In this document: piece after piece, positions 24,864-33,823 of the stretch
How the letters are laid out: every line of letters starts with the position of its first letter
How positions within the stretch are numbered: the stretch's first letter is position 1
Origin: Pseudomonas simiae
GTDB taxonomy: Bacteria > Pseudomonadota > Gammaproteobacteria > Pseudomonadales > Pseudomonadaceae
Direction of reading: 5' to 3'
Assembly (NCBI RefSeq): GCF_900111895.1
Contig: NZ_FOKB01000003.1
Location: 346,589-410,588, forward strand
DNA: 64,000 bases
Notes under the pieces: generated by a model
Database searches by the model: none
Told to the model about the DNA's origin: nothing
What the model saw: only the letters and a program-made list of their open reading frames with translations
Program-made: the position numbers and the translations under genes

Positions 24864-25829
24864 ATGTCGACGAATCACCACACCTCCCGTCTTTTCGCCA
24901 TCGCCCTCATCGGCCTGTTGTTGGGTGCCGGTGGCTTCGGCTACTGGCGCTCCACCCAGGACCGCCTGCCCGAGGGCCTGAGCATGGGCAATGGCCGCCT
25001 GGAATCCACCGAAGTGCAGATTGCCGCCAAGATCCCCGGGCGCCTCGCCGAAGTGCGGGTGGACGAAGGCGACAAGGTGCTCAAGGGCCAGCTACTTGCA
25101 CGCATGGACACCCGCACGCTGGAAGCCCAACGCGCACAGGCCGAAGCCGAAGTACTGCGCGCCAAGGAAAACTTCGCCGCTGCCGAAGCCAATGTGCAAC
25201 TGCGACAAAGCGAACAACTGCTGGCGAACCAGGAACTCAGGCGCACCCAAGAGTTGTACAAGCGCGGCTTCGCCAGCAGCCAACTGATCGACCAGCAGCA
25301 AGCGCGTCAGAACACCGGCAATGCGGCGGTGGTTGCCGCACAAGCCCAGGTAGCCTCGGTGAAAGCCGCCATCGGCGCAGCCCAAGCCCAGGTGGCCCAA
25401 CTCACCAGCGAGATCGATGACAGCAGCCTGCGCGCGCCCATCGACGGGATTATCCAATTGCGTCTGGCCGAGCCTGGCGAAGTGCTGGGCGCGGGAGGAC
25501 GCGTACTGTTGCTGATCGATCCCAACGATCAATACATGAACCTCTACCTGCCCGCCTCCGTCACCGGCCGCCTCACCGTTGGCAGCGACGCACGCATCCT
25601 GCTCGATGCCCTGCCCGACCAACCACTGCCGGCCAAGATCAGCTTTGTAGCCGCCAAATCGCAGTTCACGCCCAAAGAAGTGGAAACCCGCGACGAACGC
25701 CAGAAACTGGTGTTTCGCGTCAAACTGCGCCTGACCCAACCCAGCGCCGTGCCGCAAGCCAAACCCGGCATGCCCGGCGCAGGCTACGTGCGCACGGCTG
25801 ACATCGACTGGCCGGCCAACCTGCGATGA
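24864..25829 (+). CDS. HlyD-family periplasmic adaptor of an ABC exporter
   Basis: 321-residue membrane-fusion protein: one N-terminal membrane anchor (about 12-30), a split biotinyl-lipoyl domain (IAAKIPGRLAEVRVDEGDKVLKG and SLRAPIDGIIQLRLAEPGEVLGAGG), and a long Ala/Gln-rich coiled-coil hairpin between them (about 80-190). ATG 24864 follows AGGA; an earlier ATG at 24846 lacks a site. It opens a three-gene unit with the RbbA-type ATPase/permease and a second permease, overlapping the next gene by ATGA. Resembles the YhiI/YbhG class. Confidence 0.9.
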   Translation: MSTNHHTSRLFAIALIGLLLGAGGFGYWRSTQDRLPEGLSMGNGRLESTEVQIAAKIPGRLAEVRVDEGDKVLKGQLLARMDTRTLEAQRAQAEAEVLRAKENFAAAEANVQLRQSEQLLANQELRRTQELYKRGFASSQLIDQQQARQNTGNAAVVAAQAQVASVKAAIGAAQAQVAQLTSEIDDSSLRAPIDGIIQLRLAEPGEVLGAGGRVLLLIDPNDQYMNLYLPASVTGRLTVGSDARILLDALPDQPLPAKISFVAAKSQFTPKEVETRDERQKLVFRVKLRLTQPSAVPQAKPGMPGAGYVRTADIDWPANLR

Positions 25830-28543
25830 GCGCCCTGGCGCTGCAGGCGACGGGGATCAACCACCGCTACGGCCAGCAACAGGCCCTGGTCGACATCACT
25901 TTCAACCTGCCGGCCGGTACGCGCTGCGGGTTGATCGGCCCGGATGGCGCGGGCAAGTCGAGCCTGCTGGGCTTGATCGCCGGGGTTAAAAAGCTTCAGG
26001 ACGGTCAGTTGAACGTGCTTGGCGGTGCGATTGAAGATCGCCGCCACCGCAATAGCCTGTACCCGCGCATCGCCTTCATGCCTCAAGGGCTGGGCGGCAA
26101 CTTGTATCCCGAGTTGTCCATCAGCGAAAACATCCGTTTCTTTGCCACACTGTTTGGCCTGTCGAAAGCCGACTGCGAACAGCGCATGCACAACCTGCTG
26201 CTGTCCACCGACCTTGCGCGCTTCGCCGACCGCCCGGCCGGCAAACTCTCCGGAGGAATGAAACAAAAGCTCGGCCTGTGTTGCGCGCTGATCCACGACC
26301 CGGACTTGTTGATCCTCGACGAGCCCACCACCGGCGTCGACCCGCTTTCACGCAGACGCTTCTGGGAGCTAGTCGAAAGCGTACGCGGCGAACGCCCGCA
26401 ACTGACACTGCTGGTGGCCACGGCCTACATGGAGGAAGCCGAGCAATTCGAACATTGCCTGATGCTCGATCGCGGCAAGCTGATTGCGGACGGGCTGAGC
26501 AGTGAATTGGCTGACGCAACACCCAGCGGCAAACTGGACGAGGCCTTCACCCACTTCCAGGGCAACAGCGCCCACAGCAACCAGCCGCTGCTGATCCCAC
26601 CGCGAGAAAGCGACACCACCGACATCGCCATCGAAGCCCACGACCTGACCCTGCGTTTCGGCGATTTCACGGCGGTAAACAAGGTCAGCTTCGCCATCGG
26701 CCGAGGCGAGATCTTCGGCTTCCTCGGCTCCAACGGCTGCGGCAAGACCACCACCATGAAGGTGCTCACCGGGCTGATGCCCGCCACCGAAGGCAGCGCG
26801 ACCCTGCTGGGCAACCCGGTCAACGCCAAGGACCTGGCGACCCGCAAGCGCGTGGGTTTCATGTCGCAAAGCTTCTCACTGTATGGCGAGCTCAGCGTGC
26901 GCCAGAACCTGGTGCTGCATGCGCAACTGTTCGACTTACCCAAGGCCGAGAGTGGCCCGCGCATTGATGAGCTGATCCAGCGCTTCGATCTCGGTGACGT
27001 CGCCGAACAACCGTCCGGTGAACTGCCCCTCGGCCTGCGCCAGCGCTTGTCATTGGCGGTGGCGGTGCTGCATCGCCCGGAAGTGCTGATCCTCGACGAA
27101 CCCACGTCGGGCGTCGACCCGGCCGCACGGGATGACTTCTGGCGGTTGCTGATCGAGCTGTCCCGCGAACAAGGTGTGACCATCTTCCTGTCCACCCACT
27201 TTATGAACGAAGCCCAGCGCTGCGACCGCATCTCCCTGATGCACGCGGGCGAGGTGCTGGCCTGCGATACGCCGGATGCGCTGCAACGGCAATTCCACGG
27301 CGATACGCTGGAAGCAGCGTTCGTCACCTGCCTGGAACAGGCTCAAGGCGAAGCCAAATCCGATGCCCCCACCGCAACCGTCAGCGAAACCGGCGCGCCG
27401 CCCGTGAGCAAACGCGGTTTCAGCCTGGCTCGCCTGTTAGCCGTGGCCAGCCGCGAAGGCAAGGAACTGCTGCGCGACAAAGTACGCATGGCCTTCGCGC
27501 TGCTGGGCGCGATGTTCATGATGGTGATCTTCGGCTACGGCATTTCCCTGGATGTGGAAAACCTCGCCTTCGCCATCTACGACCAGGACCAGACGCCGCA
27601 AAGCCGTGCCTACCTGGAGGGGTTTCGCAGTTCACGCTATTTCGCCGAGCAGCCGCCCATCCGGGACTCGAATGAACTGCACCGGCGCCTGCAACGCTCG
27701 GAAATCAAACTGGCCCTGGAGATCCCTCCCGGTTTTGGTCGCGACCTCTACGCCGGTCGCCAGCCCAGCGTAGCCGCATGGCTCGATGGCGGCATGCCGT
27801 TTCGCGCGGAAACCAGCCGTAACTATGTAGAGGCCGTGCACCAGGAGAACCTGCAGCAACTGGCCGAACTGAGCAGCCTGCCCCGCAACCACCCAGCGGC
27901 CGCCAAGCTGGAAACGCGCTTTCGCTATAACCAGGACGTGGTCAGCGTCAACGCCATCGGCCCCGGTGTGATGGCGCTGATCCTGGCGTTCATCCCGGCG
28001 ATGCTCACCGCCCTCGGCATCGTGCGCGAGAAGGAGTTGGGCTCTATCACCAACTTCTACGCCACGCCGCTGACCCGTCTGGAATTCCTGCTCGGCAAAC
28101 AAGCGCCGTACCTGGCCGTGAGCCTGGTCAACCTGGCGGTATTGGTGGCAATGAACCGCTGGCTGTTCGGCGTGCCGTTCAAGGGCAGCGGCCTGACGCT
28201 GGCGTTTGGCGGCCTGCTCTACGTGCTGGCGACCACCAGCATGGGCCTGCTGATTTCTGCGTTCACCCGTACGCAGATCGCGGCGATCCTCGGCACCATG
28301 ATCATCACCAGTCTGCCGACCATCCAGTTCTCCGGGCTGATCGTGCCGCGCTCGTCCCTGGAAGGTGCGGCGGCATTGATGGGCATGCTGTTCCCGGCAG
28401 GGCACTTCCTGGATATCGCCGTGGGCACGTTCACCAAGGCCCTGGACCTGCGCCAGTTGTGGCCACAGTGCTTGGCGCTGTTCGGGTTTTTCGTCGGGTT
28501 CACCGGACTGAGCCTGATCATGCTCAAGAAGCAGGAGGCCTGA
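25826..28543 (+). CDS. RbbA-type ABC protein: two ATPase domains fused to a permease
   Basis: 905 residues. First ATPase (about 5-230): Walker A GPDGAGKSS, signature LSGGMKQKL, Walker B LLILDEPTTGVDP. Second ATPase (about 270-500): Walker A GSNGCGKTT, Walker B VLILDEPTSGVDP, but the signature is LPLGLRQRL, not LSGGQ. An ABC2 membrane domain (about 540-905) follows with one N-terminal span, a large periplasmic loop and five or six spans. This matches E. coli RbbA/YhiH, reported as a ribosome-associated ATPase, yet the HlyD and permease partners argue for an exporter. Confidence 0.92.
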   Translation: MSALALQATGINHRYGQQQALVDITFNLPAGTRCGLIGPDGAGKSSLLGLIAGVKKLQDGQLNVLGGAIEDRRHRNSLYPRIAFMPQGLGGNLYPELSISENIRFFATLFGLSKADCEQRMHNLLLSTDLARFADRPAGKLSGGMKQKLGLCCALIHDPDLLILDEPTTGVDPLSRRRFWELVESVRGERPQLTLLVATAYMEEAEQFEHCLMLDRGKLIADGLSSELADATPSGKLDEAFTHFQGNSAHSNQPLLIPPRESDTTDIAIEAHDLTLRFGDFTAVNKVSFAIGRGEIFGFLGSNGCGKTTTMKVLTGLMPATEGSATLLGNPVNAKDLATRKRVGFMSQSFSLYGELSVRQNLVLHAQLFDLPKAESGPRIDELIQRFDLGDVAEQPSGELPLGLRQRLSLAVAVLHRPEVLILDEPTSGVDPAARDDFWRLLIELSREQGVTIFLSTHFMNEAQRCDRISLMHAGEVLACDTPDALQRQFHGDTLEAAFVTCLEQAQGEAKSDAPTATVSETGAPPVSKRGFSLARLLAVASREGKELLRDKVRMAFALLGAMFMMVIFGYGISLDVENLAFAIYDQDQTPQSRAYLEGFRSSRYFAEQPPIRDSNELHRRLQRSEIKLALEIPPGFGRDLYAGRQPSVAAWLDGGMPFRAETSRNYVEAVHQENLQQLAELSSLPRNHPAAAKLETRFRYNQDVVSVNAIGPGVMALILAFIPAMLTALGIVREKELGSITNFYATPLTRLEFLLGKQAPYLAVSLVNLAVLVAMNRWLFGVPFKGSGLTLAFGGLLYVLATTSMGLLISAFTRTQIAAILGTMIITSLPTIQFSGLIVPRSSLEGAAALMGMLFPAGHFLDIAVGTFTKALDLRQLWPQCLALFGFFVGFTGLSLIMLKKQEA

Positions 28544-29658
28544 TGCATAAGTTCGCGCACATCCTGCGTCTGGGCATAAAGGAACTGACCAGCCTGCGCC
28601 ACGACGGCGTGTTGCTGCTGTTTCTGTTCTACGCCTTCACCGTCGCCATCTATATGCCCGCCGCCGGTTCAGTGATCGGCGTGCACAATGCCAGCGTGGC
28701 ATTTGTCGATGAAGACCACAGCTCGCTCTCCCGCCAGATGGCCGAGGCGCTGCAGCCGCCCGAGTTTCAAGCGCCCATTCCTTTGGCCTATGACCAGTTG
28801 GACAAGGTCATGGACAGCGGCGAATACAACTTCGTGATCAATGTGCCGGCGAACTTCCAGGCAGACCTGCTGGCAGGGCGCCAACCGGGCGTGCAGGTGA
28901 ATGTAGACGCCACGGCGATGAGCCAAGCGTTCATGGGCGCGGGCTATATCGGGCGGATTTTCCAGCGGGAACTGCTGACCTATAGCGGGCAAGCCGCCGC
29001 CAACCAGGCGCCCGCCCTGCTCACTACCCGCGCGCTGTTCAACACCAACCTGGAAGGCGGCTGGTTCCTGGCGGTGATCCAGATCGTCAACAACATCACT
29101 ATTCTCGCCATTATCCTGACCGGCACCGCGCTGCTGCGCGAACGCGAGCACGGTACCCTCGACCATTTGCTGGTGCTGCCGCTGACGGCGCTGGAGATCA
29201 TGTTGGCAAAAATCTGGAGCAATATGCTGGTGGTGGTGCTGTGCACCTGGCTGTCGCTGGAAGTGGTGGTCAAAGGACTGCTTGGCGTGCCGCTGGCCGG
29301 GTCGCTGGGGCTGTTCCTGTTCGTGACGGCGCTGTACCTGTTTGCCAGTACGGCGTTGGGGATTTTCCTCGCGACGCTTGCCCGCTCGACACCGCAGTTC
29401 GGCCTGCTGGCGATTCCAGTCATTATCCCGATGCTACTGCTCTCAGGCGGCAGCACGCCGCTGGACAGCATGCCCGAGTGGTTGCAGTGGGTGATGCAGG
29501 GCTCGCCATCGACGCACTTTGTGAGTTTAAGCGCGGCGATTCTGTTTCGCGATGCAGGCGTGAGCGTGGTGTGGCCGGACGTGCTGGCGCTGGCGGGGAT
29601 TGGGTTGCTGTTTTTTGCAGTGGCGTTGGCGAGGTTCCGCAAGAGCCTCGCGTCGTAG
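28543..29658 (+). CDS. ABC-2 type exporter permease (YhhJ-like)
   Basis: 371 residues with an N-terminal membrane span (about 23-45), a periplasmic loop to about 170, and five C-terminal spans (from VIQIVNNITILAIILTGTALL on). The segment REREHGTLDHLLVLPLTALEIMLAK is the family's conserved cytoplasmic loop. The start ATG shares one base with the preceding stop (TGATG) and GGAGG precedes it. With the fused permease of the previous gene it likely forms the heterodimeric channel of the exporter. Confidence 0.92.
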   Translation: MHKFAHILRLGIKELTSLRHDGVLLLFLFYAFTVAIYMPAAGSVIGVHNASVAFVDEDHSSLSRQMAEALQPPEFQAPIPLAYDQLDKVMDSGEYNFVINVPANFQADLLAGRQPGVQVNVDATAMSQAFMGAGYIGRIFQRELLTYSGQAAANQAPALLTTRALFNTNLEGGWFLAVIQIVNNITILAIILTGTALLREREHGTLDHLLVLPLTALEIMLAKIWSNMLVVVLCTWLSLEVVVKGLLGVPLAGSLGLFLFVTALYLFASTALGIFLATLARSTPQFGLLAIPVIIPMLLLSGGSTPLDSMPEWLQWVMQGSPSTHFVSLSAAILFRDAGVSVVWPDVLALAGIGLLFFAVALARFRKSLAS

Positions 29659-29689
29659 CCTGCCGGAGCCTGCTCACAATAGAAGCCAG

Positions 29690-29701
29690 GCCCCATGGGG
29701 C
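29690..29701. terminator. Possible bidirectional terminator between convergent genes
   Basis: The 12-bp palindrome GCCCCATGGGGC with flanking AAGCC/GGCTT lies in the 52 bp between the permease stop and the convergent FliL-like stop. No T run follows, so it is weak as an intrinsic terminator. Confidence 0.3.
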
Positions 29702-29710
29702 TTAGGTGGA

Positions 29711-30118
29711 TTACTGGATGATCAGGTTGTTGAACAACAGGTCTTCCACCACCGGCTTGCCCGTCTCGTCGCTCATCACTTGTTGGGTTTGCTTGAGCGC
29801 TTCCTGGCGCAGCTTTTCCTTGCCTTCGACGGTGCTCATGGCCTCGTTGGTCTGCTGGGTGAACAGCGCTACCAGCTGGTTGCGGATCAATGGATCATTG
29901 GCTTTCACCAGTGCCGCCGCTTCGGCGCCCGTCACGCGCAAAGCGATGTCGGCCTTGAATACCTTGAGTTTCGCCGTGCCATCCAGGCCATAGTTACCCA
30001 CGAACGGCGGGCTCAGGCTGATATAGCTGACCTTCGGCGCCTCGCCTTCTTTGGCTTCTTCGGCCTGGGCTGCCATCGGCAAAGTCAGGGCCAGCATCAA
30101 CAGGATCCACGCTTTCAC
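29711..30118 (-). CDS. FliL-like exported/membrane protein
   Basis: 135 residues with an N-terminal hydrophobic segment that looks like a signal peptide (cleavage near AQA-EEA). The rest (PKVSYISLSPPFVGNYGLDGTAKLKVFKADIALRV and KANDPLIRNQLVALFTQQT) matches the C-terminal domain of the flagellar stator-associated protein FliL. It stands alone, far from flagellar genes, and has a cleavable-looking signal in place of the FliL membrane anchor. A flagellar role is therefore uncertain. Confidence 0.8.
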   Translation of the reverse strand: MKAWILLMLALTLPMAAQAEEAKEGEAPKVSYISLSPPFVGNYGLDGTAKLKVFKADIALRVTGAEAAALVKANDPLIRNQLVALFTQQTNEAMSTVEGKEKLRQEALKQTQQVMSDETGKPVVEDLLFNNLIIQ

Positions 30119-30268
30119 AGTTCATTCCTCAAATTCGGTTGCCGGGTAGCATAACGCTAGCAAGGCTGAGCACAAGCTTATGGCGGCTTATCAGGCCGGG
30201 GCATGCTTGTTGACCCACGCGCCTGCCCTCCTACACTTATCGGCCACGACGCCAAAAGGAATAGTCCG

Positions 30269-31255
30269 ATGAAAGCTGTGCTGTGCAAAGCCTTCGGCCC
30301 TGCCGAAACCCTGGTGCTGGAAGATGTCGCAAGCCCAACGATCAAGAAGAACGAGATCCTGTTGGACGTGCATGCCGCCGGGGTCAATTTCCCGGACACG
30401 CTGATCATCGAGGGCAAGTACCAGTTCAAACCGCCCTTCCCGTTTTCGCCGGGTGGCGAAGCGGCGGGCGTGGTCAGTGAAGTTGGAGAAAAGGTCAGCC
30501 ACTTGAACGTCGGTGACCGCGTCATGGCGCTGACGGGCTGGGGCAGCTTTGCCGAGCAAGTCGCAGTGCCCAGCTACAACGTGCTGCCGATCCCACCGAG
30601 CATGGACTTCAACACTGCAGCGGCTTTCAGCATGACCTACGGCACGTCCATGCACGCGCTGAAACAACGGGCCAACCTGCAACCCGGCGAAACCCTGTTG
30701 GTACTCGGCGCCTCCGGTGGCGTGGGCCTGGCCGCCGTGGAAATCGGCAAAGCCATGGGCGCACGGGTGATCGCTGCTGCCAGTAGCGCCGATAAACTCG
30801 AAGTGGCCAAGGCCGCTGGCGCCGATGAGCTGATCAACTACAGCGAAGCCAGCCTGAAAGACGAAATCAAGCGCCTCACCGACGGCAACGGCGCCGATGT
30901 GATCTACGACCCGGTGGGTGGCGACCTGTTTGATCAGGCGATCCGCGCCATTGCCTGGAACGGCCGTTTGCTGGTGGTGGGGTTTGCCAGCGGGCGCATT
31001 CCGGAGCTGCCAGTGAACCTGGCGCTGCTCAAGGGCGCGGCGGTGGTTGGGGTGTTCTGGGGCTCGTTTGCCCAGCGCCAGCCGCAGGACAATGCGGCGA
31101 ATTTCCAACAGCTGTTCACGTGGTATGCCGAGGGCAAGTTGAAGCCGTTGGTGTCCCAGGTGTATCCGCTGGAACAGGCCGCCCAGGCAATTAATGATTT
31201 GGGACAGCGCAAGGCGGTGGGCAAGGTAGTCGTGCAAACTCGCTCAACGATGTGA
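30269..31255 (+). CDS. Zinc-free quinone oxidoreductase/alcohol dehydrogenase superfamily (MDR)
   Basis: 328 residues of the medium-chain dehydrogenase/reductase family without the structural zinc cysteines. GroES-like N-terminal domain (about 1-130, with VNFPDTLIIEGKYQFKPPFPF), then a Rossmann domain with ETLLVLGASGGVGLAAVEIGKA and the VIYDPVGGDLFDQ segment. These enzymes reduce quinones or enones with NADPH. ATG 30269 follows AAAAGGAA. It stands alone between a FliL-like gene and a REP doublet. Substrate unknown. Confidence 0.88.
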   Translation: MKAVLCKAFGPAETLVLEDVASPTIKKNEILLDVHAAGVNFPDTLIIEGKYQFKPPFPFSPGGEAAGVVSEVGEKVSHLNVGDRVMALTGWGSFAEQVAVPSYNVLPIPPSMDFNTAAAFSMTYGTSMHALKQRANLQPGETLLVLGASGGVGLAAVEIGKAMGARVIAAASSADKLEVAKAAGADELINYSEASLKDEIKRLTDGNGADVIYDPVGGDLFDQAIRAIAWNGRLLVVGFASGRIPELPVNLALLKGAAVVGVFWGSFAQRQPQDNAANFQQLFTWYAEGKLKPLVSQVYPLEQAAQAINDLGQRKAVGKVVVQTRSTM

Positions 31256-31267
31256 AATGCGGTCAAT

Positions 31268-31354
31268 GTGGGAGCGGGCTTGCTCGCGAATGCGGTGGTT
31301 CAGTGACACATGCACTGGCTGACCCACCGCTTTCGCGAGCAAGCCCGCTCCTAC
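31268..31354. repeat. REP doublet, type GTGGGAGCGGGCTTGCTCGCG
   Basis: Inverted arms GTGGGAGCGGGCTTGCTCGC and GCGAGCAAGCCCGCTCCTAC with inner dyad GCGGTGG/CCACCGC. It is 85 of 87 bases identical to the copy at 34329, in the same orientation. Confidence 0.9.
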
Positions 31355-31412
31355 CTTTGGATCTCCAGCGTCTCACAAACTCAATCACGACCAGCACTTA
31401 TCTAATCGCGAC

Positions 31413-31430
31413 ATGTTCATAAGAGAACAT
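31413..31430. promoter_or_regulatory. GlpR-like operator upstream of glpT
   Basis: ATGTTC and GAACAT are perfectly inverted around six bases (ATAAGA). E. coli GlpR operators have the form ATGTTC-N6-GAACAT, so the half-sites match fully. It lies 108 bp before the glpT start. This suggests repression relieved by glycerol-3-phosphate; glpR itself is not in the window. Confidence 0.6.
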
Positions 31431-31538
31431 GCAATTGCTCTCATTTCCTGTGTTTGCAGATAAGAGGCGATGCTATTTTCGGTAACGAAACTGTAACATT
31501 CGCATCCGCAGTCAAAACAAGAAATTTGGAGCTCTTGA

Positions 31539-32876
31539 ATGTTTGCTTTCTTTCGTCCTGCCGCACATCAGGCGCCCCTGCCTGAAGAAAAAATAGACAG
31601 TACCTACCGACGCCTGCGCTGGCAGATCTTCGCCGGCATTTTCTTCGGGTACGCCGGGTACTACCTGCTGCGCAAGAACTTCTCCCTGGCTATGCCCTAC
31701 CTGATCGACGAGGGTTATACCCGAGGCGAACTCGGCCTGGCGATGTCGGCTATTGCGATTGCCTACGGCCTGTCCAAGTTCCTCATGGGCCTGGTGTCCG
31801 ACCGCTCCAACCCACGCTACTTCCTGCCCTTCGGCCTGCTGGTTTCCGCCGGGGTGATGTTCATTTTCGGTTTCGCACCTTGGGCGACGTCCAGCGTGAC
31901 CATGATGTTCATTTTGCTGTTCATCAACGGTTGGGCCCAAGGCATGGGCTGGCCGCCAAGTGGACGCACCATGGTGCACTGGTGGTCGCAGAAAGAACGC
32001 GGCGGCGTGGTTTCCGTATGGAACGTGGCGCATAACGTCGGCGGCGGCCTGATCGGTCCGCTGTTCCTGCTGGGCATGGCTTGGTTCAACGACTGGCATG
32101 CGGCGTTCTACGTGCCGGCCACCGTGGCATTGCTGGTGGCGGCGTTTGCCTTCATTACCATGCGCGACACCCCGCAATCGGTAGGCCTGCCGCCTATCGA
32201 GAAATACAAGAACGACTACCCGGAAGGTTACGACGCCAGCCACGAAGACGAATTCAGCGCCAAGGAAATCTTCGTCAAATACGTGCTGCGTAACAAAATG
32301 CTGTGGTACATCGCCTTCGCCAACGTATTCGTCTACCTGCTGCGCTACGGCGTGCTGGACTGGGCGCCGACCTACTTGAAAGAAGCCAAGCACTTCACGG
32401 TCGACAAGTCGTCGTGGGCGTACTTCTTCTACGAGTGGGCCGGTATTCCGGGCACCCTGCTGTGCGGCTGGATGTCGGACAAGATCTTCCGTGGCAACCG
32501 TGGCCTCACCGGCATTGTGTTCATGGCACTGGTGACCGTGGCGACCCTGGTGTACTGGCTCAACCCGCCGGGCAACCCGATGGTCGACATGATCGCGCTG
32601 TTCTCCATTGGCTTCCTGATCTATGGCCCGGTGATGCTGATCGGCCTGCAGGCGCTGGAACTGGCACCGAAGAAAGCCGCCGGCACCGCCGCGGGTTTCA
32701 CCGGTCTGTTCGGTTATCTGGGGGGTTCGGTGGCGGCCAGTGCGGCCATGGGCTACACCGTGGACCATTTCGGCTGGGACGGTGGTTTCGTGTTGCTGAT
32801 CGGCGCGTGTCTATTGGCCATCGCCTTCTTGATCCCAACGCTGTGGCACACCAACAGCGTCAGCTCGGCGCGCTAA
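31539..32876 (+). CDS. glpT: Glycerol-3-phosphate transporter
   Basis: 445-residue major-facilitator antiporter that brings glycerol-3-phosphate in against phosphate. Twelve spans; the organophosphate-antiporter signature [20 protein letters not shown] near residue 40 includes the substrate-binding Arg, and the segment [22 protein letters not shown] is characteristic of GlpT/UhpT. GlpT is favoured over UhpT by overall similarity and by the GlpR-like operator upstream. Its stop overlaps the convergent ChaC gene by four bases. Confidence 0.95.
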   Translation: MFAFFRPAAHQAPLPEEKIDSTYRRLRWQIFAGIFFGYAGYYLLRKNFSLAMPYLIDEGYTRGELGLAMSAIAIAYGLSKFLMGLVSDRSNPRYFLPFGLLVSAGVMFIFGFAPWATSSVTMMFILLFINGWAQGMGWPPSGRTMVHWWSQKERGGVVSVWNVAHNVGGGLIGPLFLLGMAWFNDWHAAFYVPATVALLVAAFAFITMRDTPQSVGLPPIEKYKNDYPEGYDASHEDEFSAKEIFVKYVLRNKMLWYIAFANVFVYLLRYGVLDWAPTYLKEAKHFTVDKSSWAYFFYEWAGIPGTLLCGWMSDKIFRGNRGLTGIVFMALVTVATLVYWLNPPGNPMVDMIALFSIGFLIYGPVMLIGLQALELAPKKAAGTAAGFTGLFGYLGGSVAASAAMGYTVDHFGWDGGFVLLIGACLLAIAFLIPTLWHTNSVSSAR

Positions 32877-33526
32877 CCGCCTGAGCAACTCTTTGCACAA
32901 CGCTTGAGCCGCGCCTCCAGGTTCTTATCTGGCATGGCGTGGCTACGCAGGGCGTTGACGGTCTGCTCGACATAATCGCGAGTCGTGCCGTAACGCCCGC
33001 AAGCGCTCTGCAACACATGGTTCAGCACAACGTCGGGCAAGTTGCCGGCATAGCTGGGCAAGTGCCGCTCCAAGACAAATCCCAACGCCTGCACCGTACT
33101 GCCATCTTCGAGACGGCAACTGAGCCAATGCGGCCGGTAGGAGGGATAAGGCATCTCGCGCTGCCACAAAGCGTAGAGCGAGGCCTCCAGCTGATCTTCC
33201 GGCAAGCGGTAGGCAAACCCGCTGCAGGAGCCGCCGCGATCCAGCCCAAAGACCAACCCCGGAATTTCCGGTGTTCCCCGATGCTCATGGGACCACAGGT
33301 ACAGGCCCCGGTGATAACCATGAACCCGTGCCCGCATCCGCTCGGTCGACGAGCATTCAGGGCGCCAGATCAGCGAACCATAAGCGAAAAGCCAGACCGG
33401 CCCACCCTTATGCAGGGCCATGGTGGCCTGCATCGAGCTCATTAACTGTTCGTGAGTGAGTTGCGGCCCAAGATCGAGCCGCGGAGGGTAAGCCAATTGC
33501 AAAAGATCAGTTTCAATGGCGGTCAT
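32873..33526 (-). CDS. ChaC-type gamma-glutamylcyclotransferase
   Basis: 217 residues. ChaC proteins cleave glutathione to 5-oxoproline and Cys-Gly in the cytoplasm. The substrate loop [14 protein letters not shown] is the family signature, and [21 protein letters not shown] and [15 protein letters not shown] follow with the expected spacing; Glu in WQREM is a candidate for the general acid/base. About 25 residues of N-terminal extension precede the domain. Convergent with glpT. Confidence 0.9.
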   Translation of the reverse strand: MTAIETDLLQLAYPPRLDLGPQLTHEQLMSSMQATMALHKGGPVWLFAYGSLIWRPECSSTERMRARVHGYHRGLYLWSHEHRGTPEIPGLVFGLDRGGSCSGFAYRLPEDQLEASLYALWQREMPYPSYRPHWLSCRLEDGSTVQALGFVLERHLPSYAGNLPDVVLNHVLQSACGRYGTTRDYVEQTVNALRSHAMPDKNLEARLKRCAKSCSGG

Positions 33527-33720
33527 GACGAAGAGCGTTACGCCTCCTATGTATTACCAGTTGTAAGCAACTTTACCGTAATAAAACCTGCAGCAATAAG
33601 CCGCCTGTCTCAGATATAGCTTAAGGACATTTGTATAAGACACTAAATACCGTAAGTGAATAAGTACGGATATATGCCCGACAGCCATTCGTCAGCATTA
33701 CGCGTGCCAATTCCGTCACT

Positions 33721-33736
33721 TTCAGCCCCGGTTCAG
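33721..33736 (+). promoter_or_regulatory. Direct repeat TTCAG-N6-TTCAG, candidate PhoP-type site before pagP
   Basis: TTCAG occurs at 33721-33725 and 33732-33736, 11 bp (one helical turn) apart, 88 bp before the pagP start. Response regulators of the OmpR/PhoP class bind such tandem half-sites, and P. aeruginosa pagP is controlled by PhoPQ. The rest of this 297-bp intergenic region is AT-rich with no gene seen. Confidence 0.4.
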
Positions 33737-33823
33737 CCTGGGAGCGCACCAAACCGTCAAAATAGTGCACACCCATCACGACCCACCTAGCCGTCCATCA
33801 CACCGACTATCGAGGTCGTACCC

